A stretch of 5,984 bases of DNA, taken from NCBI GenBank assembly GCA_945872875.1, contig CAMCBB010000097.1, positions 1 to 5,984 of the forward strand, in the 5' to 3' direction. The first letter of the stretch is position 1. Each line of letters starts with the position of its first letter. The notes beneath the pieces are model-generated. The model was not told the origin of the DNA and did not search any database. It saw only the letters and a program-made list of their open reading frames with translations. This stretch comes from Flavobacterium psychrophilum (GTDB lineage: Bacteria > Bacteroidota > Bacteroidia > Flavobacteriales > Flavobacteriaceae). Shown piece by piece: positions 1 through 5,984 of this stretch. The translations under genes and the position numbers were made by a program.

Positions 1-605
1 ATTTTATTCACATTGATCACATAAGATCGGTGGATTTTTAAAAAGGAGGATTTTGGAAGTTTTTCTTCAATTTTTTTTAAGGTAGTATGAACCGTATAAT
101 TATTAACTTCTGTTTTAATTAAGATATAATCCCCATTTGCTTGAATAAAATTTATCGTAGCAATATCAATTTTAATTAATCTTTTATCAATATTGATATA
201 AATTTCTTTAGTGGAATTATCTGGAGCAATTGGTGCAACAACAGGCAGTTCTTTTTTAATGTTAATTCTTTTAATTGCTCTATTAAAACGTTCTTCTTCA
301 ATTGGTTTTACCAAATAATCTGCAATACAATTGTAATTAAACGCATCTAAAGCAAAATTTTTGTCAACGGTTACTAAGATTATTTTAGGAGGATTTTTAA
401 TGGTTTGTACAAAATCAAATCCTGAAAAATTAGGCATATGGATGTCTAAGAAAATTAAATCAACCTCATTAGAATTAAGGTATTTCATAGCATCAATGGC
501 ATTAGTAAATTGTTCAACTAATACTAATTTTTCAGATTTTAATATCAAAATGGAAAGAATTTCTCTAGCCAACATTTCATCATCAATAATAATACATTTA
601 ATCAT
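1..605 (-). CDS. LytTR-family response regulator (C-terminus cut by window edge)
   Basis: This is the DNA-binding output regulator of the cluster. Reading the minus strand from the ATG at 603-605 gives 201 codons with no stop before the window edge, so only the last part of the LytTR domain is missing (family members are usually about 230-250 residues). Residues 1-115 form a receiver domain: acidic pair D8-D9, phosphoacceptor D54 in LIFLDIHMP, switch T79, and K100-P101 in DYLVKP. Residues about 133-201 match the LytTR DNA-binding fold, including NGDYILI, the TLKKIEEKL helix and the FLKIHRSYVIN strand. The gene begins 12 nt after the HPt stop codon with no Shine-Dalgarno sequence, so it is probably the last or a late gene of the operon. 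By family knowledge, phosphorylation of D54 would promote dimerisation and binding to paired direct repeats. Its targets cannot be read from the window, but a candidate site lies upstream of the operon. The family assignment is very secure. Confidence 0.95.
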   Translation of the reverse strand, partial: MIKCIIIDDEMLAREILSILILKSEKLVLVEQFTNAIDAMKYLNSNEVDLIFLDIHMPNFSGFDFVQTIKNPPKIILVTVDKNFALDAFNYNCIADYLVKPIEEERFNRAIKRINIKKELPVVAPIAPDNSTKEIYINIDKRLIKIDIATINFIQANGDYILIKTEVNNYTVHTTLKKIEEKLPKSSFLKIHRSYVINVNK

Positions 606-617
606 AAAAATTAATGC

Positions 618-935
618 TTATAATTTTTGGATAAAGTTAGTTATATTTTTTAATATAACTTCGAACTCTTTTTGATATTCCAAATTCTGATTTCTTAAAT
701 TCTGCTCGAATTTTCCAGCCAATTGATATGAATTTTCAAGACCTAAAATACCAATTTTATGCTTTAGTTTATGAACAGCCTCTGAGGATTCTTCATAATT
801 TGGAATCGAAATATTTTGATTGTAATTAATCAATTGTTGTGGAAATTCACTTTTTAATATTGATATAAACTTATCAATTATTGCTTGTTCTCCATCGGCA
901 ATTTTATTGAAATAATCTAAATTTGGTTGCTCCAT
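618..935 (-). CDS. Free-standing HPt phosphotransfer protein
   Basis: A 105-residue, single-domain histidine phosphotransfer protein. The sequence is mainly helical, and its centre carries the HPt signature: H55-x-L57-K58 followed by L64-G65 nine and ten residues after the histidine, exactly the spacing of the canonical HxLK...LG motif. H55 is therefore the expected phosphorylated residue. There is no kinase catalytic domain, receiver, signal peptide or membrane segment. It lies 7 nt downstream of the second kinase gene and 12 nt upstream of the LytTR regulator gene, which suggests co-translation with both. The inferred job is to carry phosphate between a receiver (probably the CheY-like protein encoded first in the operon) and D54 of the LytTR regulator. 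The common glycine after HxLK is replaced by His59 (H-K-L-K-H-K), a small departure that does not disturb the motif. Phosphorelay order is inferred, not shown. Confidence 0.9.
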   Translation of the reverse strand: MEQPNLDYFNKIADGEQAIIDKFISILKSEFPQQLINYNQNISIPNYEESSEAVHKLKHKIGILGLENSYQLAGKFEQNLRNQNLEYQKEFEVILKNITNFIQKL

Positions 936-942
936 TTTACTA

Positions 943-1965
943 TTATTTACGCAAGGTGAAAAAGAAGGTTGTTCCTTTATTTTCTTGGCTATCCAGCCAT
1001 ATTTTCTCGTTACTATTATCTAATATTCTTTTTACAATTGAAAGCCCAATTCCGCTAGATTTATCATCTTGTGCAATTGACTCAAAAATGAAAAATATTT
1101 TTTCATGATTTTTTTTGGAAATCCCCACACCATTATCTTTAATCGAAAAAACAAAATGTCCTTCTTTTTCAATACAAGCTATTTCTACTAATCCATTTGG
1201 CTTGTCGTTAAAATTAATCGCATTGTTGATTAAATTTTGAAACAATTGCTGCATTCTAAACCCATCTGCTTTAATTGTAGGCAGTTTATTTACAATTTTA
1301 ATTTTTATGTGTTCTGGAACAAAAACCATATTCAAAATATTTTGAACAAGATCATTTAAATCTACTTCTTCATTAACAATATGAACTTTGTCAATTTTAG
1401 AATAGGTTAAAATTCCTTGAATAAGGTGATTCATTTTTTCCACTTTTTTTTGAATCAAAGTAAAATATTCTTCAGTTGTTGGGTTAAAATTTGCTTCGTT
1501 TTCTTCTTTTATCCATGTAATTAACGAATATATACTTCGCAATGGAGATTTTAAATCATGTGAAACTACATGTGCATATTCATTTAAAGATTGGTTTTGT
1601 TTTTCCAAGCTGTAGAGTAATTCCTCCCTTTGTTTATTGATTTTGATTATCTCAATTGTTTGTCCTTTAATATAATCGGAAGTATTAAGATCAATTATTG
1701 TTTGATTATTATTACTATCCAAATTCATAGAATTTAATATAAATTCTAAGTTCTTATTTATTTCTTTTAAGCTGTCAGCTTCATCTCTTAGTTTTTGATT
1801 GGCTTCATATAACTCATCTGAACTAATTTTCATTGAATGTTGTAAAATAGCAATTTGATCTTCATAATTACTATACGAATCGTCAATAGACTCTAAAAAT
1901 TGGTCTATATGATTTAATCCATTTTTTAAGTGCTTTCCTATTTGTCTTTTTAATAAAGAATTCAT
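943..1965 (-). CDS. Soluble sensor histidine kinase with coiled-coil N-terminus, partner of the FIST protein
   Basis: A 340-residue cytosolic histidine kinase. Residues about 1-130 are charged and helical with heptad-like stretches (around 35-80 and 100-130), broken by an Asn-rich linker near 84-96. No PAS, GAF or membrane segment is visible, so the signal probably comes from a partner protein. HisKA domain: H-box with H136 in SHDLKSP. HATPase_c domain: N-box with N248, G1 box D277-N278-G279-V280-G281, F-box around 290-294, and G2 box S304-G305-I306-G307-L308. All catalytic boxes look intact, although the G2 box reads SGIG rather than the commoner TGLG. The start codon overlaps the stop of the FIST gene by one base (TAATG), a classic translational-coupling arrangement and good evidence that the FIST protein controls this kinase. 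The core (about 125-340) closely resembles that of the other kinase encoded here. The likely phosphate acceptor is the CheY-like regulator encoded in the same cluster (inference). Confidence 0.93.
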   Translation of the reverse strand: MNSLLKRQIGKHLKNGLNHIDQFLESIDDSYSNYEDQIAILQHSMKISSDELYEANQKLRDEADSLKEINKNLEFILNSMNLDSNNNQTIIDLNTSDYIKGQTIEIIKINKQREELLYSLEKQNQSLNEYAHVVSHDLKSPLRSIYSLITWIKEENEANFNPTTEEYFTLIQKKVEKMNHLIQGILTYSKIDKVHIVNEEVDLNDLVQNILNMVFVPEHIKIKIVNKLPTIKADGFRMQQLFQNLINNAINFNDKPNGLVEIACIEKEGHFVFSIKDNGVGISKKNHEKIFFIFESIAQDDKSSGIGLSIVKRILDNSNEKIWLDSQENKGTTFFFTLRK

Positions 1966-3095
1966 TATTCGCTTATAAGAGTTACTGTCATTGTTTGATT
2001 ATGGAGGCTTGTGTAATCATTTCCATTAAACGGAGCAATTTGCCCATAAGAATAAAAACCAGTTATTAAAGTACCTTCATCTAAAGATTCTTTCACATAC
2101 TCGGTCTCTTCACTTACTCTTTTATTCATAACTAATTTTCTTCCAATACAACTTACTAAAAGTGCTAATTCTGCCTTATTTTCTCTGTCTTTATTTGCTA
2201 ATTCTGTAGCATTTTGTGCACCGTCGATTAAAGCATCAACCGAGGCCATTAATAATTGTACTTTTGCGTTTTCGGGTGCATCACCTGCTAATATTAGCGA
2301 ATTATTTAGCTCATCAATTGCTAAAATTGTTCTTACAACAGCATGTTCTTTTCCTTGATAGGTTACATTCAATGGAAAAGATAAGGATGCCGAAGGCAAA
2401 CTTATTGCTCTATGCGCCAGATGATTTTTATATACTTCCAATGCGGGCTTATTGTCTATTTCATAAACGATATTGCCAATTGATCTTGTAATTTTCCTTT
2501 CAGGGCCAAATGGAAACCATCCACCTGCACTAGCAAAAGAAACTTCTATTGCGTCTCCATAAAGTCCAATTAATACTACTTCACCTGTCTTTGGATTGTC
2601 ATTATAAGACGAAAGTGTTTTTTCAAAACGAGCATCATCTCCACACATTCCACCAGTTATGGAAATGGTTTTACTTAATTTTTTTTCTAATCCTTCAATC
2701 AATTTACTACCATCAAGAAATCCATCTGCTAAGACAAATAAATGCTTTAGTTTTTCTTTTGGAAATTTTTCTAATAATGATTCTCCTAAAAGATGAGTCT
2801 GCATATTGAAGTTGGCAATGTTTTCTCTTTCAATGATAAAAGTGCTATTTTCTAATTCAATTGCAGTAATAGAAATAGAATTATCCTGCATACTTCCATC
2901 AAGTATTTCGCCAGAAGTTGATGCAAAAACAATATTTTCATATGGAAACTCCTCTTTAATAGTTTTTATTTTAGCTTCATCTTCTAACAAATATCTGTTA
3001 GCAAAAACCAGTACTAGTGGATTAACTAAAACTACTTTTGTTTGCAAATAGCGCCAATTTTCAGCTCCATTTTTTGATGCTTGAATTATTTTCAT
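1965..3095 (-). CDS. FIST-domain sensor protein (FIST_N + FIST_C), NosP-like by context
   Basis: A 376-residue soluble protein made of the two FIST domains. The FIST_N part spans about residues 20-215 and includes the GG-x-x-GDD segment at 148-154 (GGMCGDD) and the highly typical GGWFPFGPER block at 191-200. The FIST_C part spans about 218-374, with LP-x-A near 233-236, the AGDAPEN turn at 270-276, SCIGRK at 315-320, TGFYSYGQIAP at 345-355 and a final LHNQTMTVTL. Length is normal for the family. FIST proteins are signal-input modules, and several encoded next to kinases (NosP, for example in Pseudomonas aeruginosa) bind heme and respond to nitric oxide. Others may bind different small ligands. 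This gene is 4 nt from the upstream kinase and overlaps the downstream kinase by one base, so control of one or both is likely. I cannot identify a heme ligand from the sequence alone. The FIST assignment is secure; NO sensing is a hypothesis. Confidence 0.93.
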   Translation of the reverse strand: MKIIQASKNGAENWRYLQTKVVLVNPLVLVFANRYLLEDEAKIKTIKEEFPYENIVFASTSGEILDGSMQDNSISITAIELENSTFIIERENIANFNMQTHLLGESLLEKFPKEKLKHLFVLADGFLDGSKLIEGLEKKLSKTISITGGMCGDDARFEKTLSSYNDNPKTGEVVLIGLYGDAIEVSFASAGGWFPFGPERKITRSIGNIVYEIDNKPALEVYKNHLAHRAISLPSASLSFPLNVTYQGKEHAVVRTILAIDELNNSLILAGDAPENAKVQLLMASVDALIDGAQNATELANKDRENKAELALLVSCIGRKLVMNKRVSEETEYVKESLDEGTLITGFYSYGQIAPFNGNDYTSLHNQTMTVTLISE

Positions 3096-3099
3096 TTGG

Positions 3100-4515
3100 T
3101 TATTTTTTTAACTCAATAAAGAAAGTTGTTCCTACTCCAAGTTCACTTTCTATCCATATTTTACCGTTTAATATCTCTACTATTTTTTTAGCAATCGACA
3201 AGCCTAAACCAGTAGATCTATTATTATTATTAAAATATTTTGAAATATCAAAAAGGTGTTTTTGACATTCTAAAGCGACACCTTTTCCATTATCCTTAAT
3301 TGAAAAAATATAACCTTTTTTATCCTCTTTATAGTCAATTTCAACAATACCTATTGGTTTATCAATAAAATTTAAAGCATTACAGATAACCTTTTGAAAC
3401 AATTGCTGTAGTCGGTATTTATCAGCTCGAATTGTGGGTAAATTTTGCAGGATTTTAATTTCTATATTCTCAGGAATATTGAAATTTTCAATACTATTTT
3501 TTATAATTTCATTACAATTTACATCCTCATAAAAAAAAGATTCTTTATTTATTTGGGCATAATCTAGAATCCCTTCTATTTGAAGGTTCATTTTTTCTAA
3601 CTTATTTTCAATAATAGTAAGATAATCATTAGAGATGTCATTTAATTCATTATCGTCTTTTATGATTGTAATTAAAGAGTATATACTTCTTATGGGTGCT
3701 TTTAAATCGTGAGAAGCTATTAATGCATAACTTTCTAAATCCTTATTTGTTTTAGCAAAATTACTTGCTAATTCTTCTGTTTGCGATTTCAATGCGATAT
3801 TTTTAGTAATATCTTCCTCAATTGCAAAATATTTTAAAATTTTACCCTCTCTACTGTAAAGTGCTTGACCTTGAATTTTAACCCAATATTTTTCTCCCGA
3901 TTTTTTGTAATTTATTAATTCACATTTAAAAGGTAAGCCATTGCGAATTTGATTTTTTAGATAATTTATTTGCTCAACACTAGTTTCTTTTCCTTGCAAC
4001 ACATGTCCAGGTTTTTTTCCTAATACCTCTTCAATTGAAAATCCTGACATAGCAATAAAACTACTATTAACCCATTCAATATTACCCTCACTATCGCAAA
4101 TAATAACCGAGTTAATGTTTTTTTCGGCAATTAACGACAATAATACAAGTTGATCTTCTTGTCTATCCTGTAGTTTGAGATTTGAATTTGAAATTTTATT
4201 TAATTTTTCGCTTGAAATAAAAGCATCATTTGGTGTCCCAATGAAAAGTAAATCTTGATTGTAGGAATTAATTTGTCCAATTAATTGAAAATCTTTGGTT
4301 TGAATCGAACTTAATGTCACTTTTTCAGTTAATTCCGTATTCGAAGGATTAATTTTAAAATGATCTAATAAAGAAGTTGCATCATTTAACGAAGGAAAAT
4401 AATCTGCAAGTAAAGTGCTATGAAATTTTACAATATAATTTTTGTCCAATAAAATAAAATAAGGAAATAAAGTATTAAAACTAGATTCATCAAACTCAAA
4501 TTGAATTTTTTTCAT
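3100..4515 (-). CDS. HNOBA-like/PAS sensor histidine kinase
   Basis: A 471-residue soluble kinase. Residues about 5-100 form a PAS-like domain that resembles HNOBA, the heme-NO-binding-associated domain: F13-N14-x-L16-F17-P18-Y19, then an LLD turn, an ADYFPSL segment and DHFKINP near 51-57. A short helical linker leads to a second, ordinary PAS domain with PAC region (about 126-240). It has GKKPGHVLQGKE at 166-177, similar to LOV-type PAS domains but without the photoactive cysteine at that position. Kinase core: H-box H269 in SHDLKAP, N-box N379, G1 D408-N409-G410-K411-G412, G2 T435-G436-L437-G438-L439; the F-box region (about 417-428) is degenerate. No membrane segment is visible. The gene starts 22 nt after the CheY-like regulator and ends 4 nt before the FIST gene. 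Just after the phosphorylated histidine, RSIYSLIT is identical to the other kinase here, suggesting that both address the same receiver. The HNOBA call was made by eye and is less certain than the rest. Confidence 0.92.
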   Translation of the reverse strand: MKKIQFEFDESSFNTLFPYFILLDKNYIVKFHSTLLADYFPSLNDATSLLDHFKINPSNTELTEKVTLSSIQTKDFQLIGQINSYNQDLLFIGTPNDAFISSEKLNKISNSNLKLQDRQEDQLVLLSLIAEKNINSVIICDSEGNIEWVNSSFIAMSGFSIEEVLGKKPGHVLQGKETSVEQINYLKNQIRNGLPFKCELINYKKSGEKYWVKIQGQALYSREGKILKYFAIEEDITKNIALKSQTEELASNFAKTNKDLESYALIASHDLKAPIRSIYSLITIIKDDNELNDISNDYLTIIENKLEKMNLQIEGILDYAQINKESFFYEDVNCNEIIKNSIENFNIPENIEIKILQNLPTIRADKYRLQQLFQKVICNALNFIDKPIGIVEIDYKEDKKGYIFSIKDNGKGVALECQKHLFDISKYFNNNNRSTGLGLSIAKKIVEILNGKIWIESELGVGTTFFIELKK

Positions 4516-4537
4516 ACTATTAAGTTTCGGTTAGCAA

Positions 4538-4945
4538 TTATAATAATTCATTACTTGACCAATATTCGAGTGTTTTTTGGACTAAAACTAGATAATCTTC
4601 ATATTTTAAAGGTTTAATAATATAACCAGAAATGCCAATTTTATAGCAGCTTGCAATGTCTCTGTGATTATTAGAAGTAGTGAAAATAATGACAGGGATA
4701 TGCCTAGTTGCTTCATTTGATTTTACTATTTTTAAAAACTCAATTCCATTTAATTTAGGCATATTTAAATCTAAAAGTATAATGTCTGGAATAATTTCTT
4801 TTGCCTTTAATATAGCTAAAGCTTCTTCACCGTTGCTGGCTTCAATTAAACGATGATTACTACCTATTTTTTGTAATACTCGTACAAACATCATTACCTC
4901 AATAGCATCATCCTCGACAAATAAGATATTTAACAACTTAAACAT
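4538..4945 (-). CDS. CheY-like single-domain response regulator
   Basis: A 135-residue stand-alone receiver domain with no output domain. Key residues are all present: acidic pocket D12-D13 in FVEDD, phosphoacceptor D59 in LLDLNMP, switch T89 in IFTTS, and K111-P112 in YIIKPL. The layout resembles the Rcp1-type regulators that pair with soluble PAS kinases. It is the first gene of the signalling operon, 22 nt upstream of the PAS kinase. With no effector domain, and with a free HPt protein and a LytTR regulator encoded downstream, the simplest reading is that it acts as the intermediate receiver of a phosphorelay, much as Spo0F does in Bacillus. It could also act by protein-protein contact or as a phosphate sink. 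The start at 4943-4945 gives the normal family N-terminus (MFKLLNILFVEDD), and no Shine-Dalgarno sequence is visible. Confidence 0.95.
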   Translation of the reverse strand: MFKLLNILFVEDDAIEVMMFVRVLQKIGSNHRLIEASNGEEALAILKAKEIIPDIILLDLNMPKLNGIEFLKIVKSNEATRHIPVIIFTTSNNHRDIASCYKIGISGYIIKPLKYEDYLVLVQKTLEYWSSNELL

Positions 4946-4968
4946 TGATTGGTTTTTAATATAATTTT

Positions 4969-4976
4969 CAAATATT
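4969..4976 (-). promoter_or_regulatory. Possible -7 element of the signalling operon promoter
   Basis: On the minus strand this reads AATATTTG, one mismatch from the Bacteroidota -7 consensus TAnnTTTG. It sits 23 nt upstream of the first start codon of the operon, giving a short leader. No good -33 TTG/TTTG is visible at the usual distance, so the promoter would be weak or activator-dependent. In DNA this AT-rich such a match can easily arise by chance. Confidence 0.25.
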
Positions 4977-4999
4977 ACATTATATTTTATTCTATTTTT

Positions 5000-5030
5000 A
5001 AAGTTATTAGATTAATCGATGAAAGTTAAT
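5000..5030. promoter_or_regulatory. Candidate LytTR-type binding site (paired direct repeats)
   Basis: Two 9-base boxes on the plus strand, AAAGTTATT (5000-5008) and AAAGTTAAT (5022-5030), are separated by 13 bp. The published LytTR site pattern is two imperfect direct repeats of [TA][AC][CA]GTTN[AG][TG] separated by 12-13 bp; the second box fits all positions and the first fits eight of nine. The pair lies 55-85 nt upstream of the first gene of the operon that encodes a LytTR regulator, just upstream of the possible -7 element. The pattern is degenerate and the region AT-rich, so chance cannot be excluded. Confidence 0.35.
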
Positions 5031-5086
5031 TTATTGTAGATGAATTATTTCAATTTTCTTACAAACGAACTAAATATAAAAGAAAA

Positions 5087-5111
5087 TGCCTCTTTAATGG
5101 TTAAAGAGGCA
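5087..5111 (-). terminator. Intrinsic terminator after the MmcQ/YjbR-family gene
   Basis: A perfect 11-bp inverted repeat (TGCCTCTTTAA / TTAAAGAGGCA) with a 3-base loop. Read on the minus strand, the hairpin is followed directly by TTTTCTTTTAT. It lies 19 nt beyond the stop codon of the gene ending at 5131 and ends that transcription unit, which separates it from the signalling operon downstream. Read on the plus strand, the hairpin is followed by AACCGATACTTG, without a T tract, so it works best for the minus strand. Confidence 0.88.
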
Positions 5112-5130
5112 AACCGATACTTGAAAAAAA

Positions 5131-5493
5131 TTAGGCTTGAATTTCGGCTTGTACTTTTTTGGAAAGACTTTTAAAAACCAATTCATAGGAATGATCTATA
5201 AGTTCTCGAATCATTTTGTCGGAGACATCGCTATTAAAAGAAACCGTATTCCAATGAATTTTACTCATATGCCAACCCGGAATAATTGCTTCATATTCAG
5301 CTCTTAATTCTTGCGCTCTTTCGGGATCACATTTTAAATTTAAGGAAGGAGTGCCTTTCTCCCATTCGGTTAATGAAGTGAGGCAAAACATTTTTCTGCC
5401 AATTTTTAACACCAAAGTATCCTCGTCAAATGGGAAATGCTCGGTTACTCCTTTTTTAGATAAGCAAAATTCGTAAAATTGTTGGATGTTCAT
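5131..5493 (-). CDS. MmcQ/YjbR family protein
   Basis: A 120-residue cytosolic protein of the MmcQ/YjbR family, which has a CyaY-like fold and is often annotated as DNA-binding, although the function is poorly defined. Visible family features are the N-terminal helix followed by a GVTEHFPFDEDTLVLKIGRKMFCL stretch (split here as GVTEHFPF at 15-22 and KIGRKMFCL at 30-38), SLNLKCDPERA near 50-60, and the conserved PGWHMSKIHWNTV block at about 72-84. Length is typical. The gene lies 12 nt downstream of a GNAT acetyltransferase gene in the same direction and is followed by a strong terminator, so it closes a short operon. Nothing links it to the signalling genes beyond proximity. Confidence 0.88.
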   Translation of the reverse strand: MNIQQFYEFCLSKKGVTEHFPFDEDTLVLKIGRKMFCLTSLTEWEKGTPSLNLKCDPERAQELRAEYEAIIPGWHMSKIHWNTVSFNSDVSDKMIRELIDHSYELVFKSLSKKVQAEIQA

Positions 5494-5505
5494 TTTGTAT
5501 TAAAA

Positions 5506-5904
5506 CTAAATTATTTTCTCCATCATTTTGTTGGGATGTGCTAAAGAGTCAAATCCAAATTTTTTATATAAAAAATGAGCTTCGGAAGTGGCCAAGCGCC
5601 AAAGCTTAACATCTTTCAACTTTGGATCCAAAAGCATTTTTTTTATCAGTTGAGAAGCGTAACCTTTTCCTCGTTGTTCTGCTGTAATAAATACATCCAT
5701 TACATAAGCAAAAACCACATAATCAGTAATGACTCTGCAAAAGCCTATTTGTTTGTCCTCCAAATAAATTCCGAAACAAAAAGACGCATCAATTACTGTT
5801 TGAACTTCTTCTAAAGTTTTTGGCGCAAGCCAACTCACTTGTTTTAATTCACTTAAAATAAATGGAATGTCTAACTTATCTTTATCTGAAGAAACCGAAA
5901 TCAT
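5506..5904 (-). CDS. GNAT-family N-acetyltransferase
   Basis: A 132-residue single-domain GNAT protein, expected to transfer an acetyl group from acetyl-CoA to an amine. The acetyl-CoA pyrophosphate-binding loop is clear: Q77-R78-G79-K80-G81-Y82-A83 (QRGKGYA) at the start of the helix, preceded by the strand VMDVFITAE. The C-terminal motif B appears as HFLYKKFGF (110-118), typical of the family. Strands at about 43-60 (FGIYLEDKQIGFCRVI) fit the preceding part of the fold. The substrate cannot be predicted. The start ATG overlaps the stop of the upstream gene (ATGA, bases 5901-5904), which supports this start and translational coupling. It is followed 12 nt later by the MmcQ/YjbR-family gene. 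Confidence 0.92.
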   Translation of the reverse strand: MISVSSDKDKLDIPFILSELKQVSWLAPKTLEEVQTVIDASFCFGIYLEDKQIGFCRVITDYVVFAYVMDVFITAEQRGKGYASQLIKKMLLDPKLKDVKLWRLATSEAHFLYKKFGFDSLAHPNKMMEKII

Positions 5905-5984
5905 ATTTTATATAAAATTGGTTTACTTGGACTCGCATCATTTTCAAAAGATGCAATTTGAAGGTTTAAAATATAACTTCCATC
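5901..5984 (-). CDS. C-terminal fragment of an unrecognised protein
   Basis: An open frame enters from the right edge and runs for 27 codons to a TGA at 5901-5903, overlapping the GNAT start by four bases as ATGA. The visible tail contains SYILNLQIASFEN and ends in KPILYKI. It has the alternating pattern of a beta-rich C-terminus, but I do not recognise the family. The coding reading is supported by the absence of stops up to the edge, plausible residue composition and the tight overlap. The rest of the gene lies outside the window. Confidence 0.6.
   Translation of the reverse strand, partial: DGSYILNLQIASFENDASPSKPILYKI

Noticed and set aside
361..675. Plus-strand open frame of about 100 codons
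   Set aside because: It lies antisense to the LytTR regulator and HPt genes, whose motifs are clear; its translation shows no recognisable domain.
2216..3265. Several plus-strand open frames of 75-91 codons
   Set aside because: They are antisense to the FIST and PAS-kinase genes, show low-complexity or hydrophobic translations and have no family features.
3984..4020. LOV-like segment in the second PAS domain of the kinase (GKKPGHVLQG)
   Set aside because: The flavin-binding cysteine of the LOV motif GxNCRFLQ is absent, so a blue-light sensor is not supported.
5010..5020. Short palindromes GATTAATC and ATCGAT in the intergenic region
   Set aside because: They are too short and AT-rich to stand out from chance, and they do not match the FNR/CRP-type spacing TTGATnnnnATCAA.
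5575..5814. Plus-strand open frame of 79 codons
   Set aside because: It is fully antisense to the GNAT gene, which has clear acetyl-CoA-binding motifs.

Overview
The window is AT-rich, and every supported gene lies on the minus strand, so transcription runs from high to low coordinates. Starts lack clear Shine-Dalgarno sequences and follow A/T-rich leaders. Together with the protein families (LytTR regulators, FIST protein, soluble kinases of the HNOBA/PAS type), this points to a member of the Bacteroidota, most likely a flavobacterium. The lineage is inferred from style, not from a marker gene.

Right part (5984 to about 5087): a small unit of the C-terminus of an unrecognised protein, a GNAT acetyltransferase and an MmcQ/YjbR-family protein. 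The genes overlap or nearly touch, and the unit closes with a strong intrinsic terminator at 5087-5111.

Middle (4946-5086): an intergenic region that must hold the start signals of the next operon. It has a weak Bacteroidota-like -7 element and, upstream of it, a pair of direct repeats (AAAGTTA core, 22 bp start to start) that fit the published pattern of LytTR-domain binding sites.

Left part (4945 to 1): a tight six-gene cluster made almost entirely of signalling parts. In order of transcription these are a CheY-like single-domain response regulator, an HNOBA-like/PAS histidine kinase, a FIST-domain sensor protein, a second soluble histidine kinase with a coiled-coil N-terminus, a free-standing HPt protein, and a LytTR response regulator cut by the window edge. 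The gaps are 22 nt, 4 nt, a 1-nt overlap, 7 nt and 12 nt. Together these proteins have every station of a His-Asp-His-Asp phosphorelay on separate polypeptides: kinase His136 and/or His269, CheY-like Asp59, HPt His55, LytTR regulator Asp54. None of the complete proteins has an evident membrane segment, so the input is probably cytosolic.

The most interesting point is the input side. FIST proteins encoded beside kinases include the NosP nitric-oxide sensors, and the N-terminus of the PAS kinase resembles HNOBA, the domain that accompanies the heme-NO-binding domain in guanylate cyclases. The working hypothesis is a split phosphorelay that senses a small diffusible ligand, possibly NO, and ends in a LytTR transcription factor that may regulate its own operon. 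No RNA genes, mobile elements or CRISPR arrays were seen.
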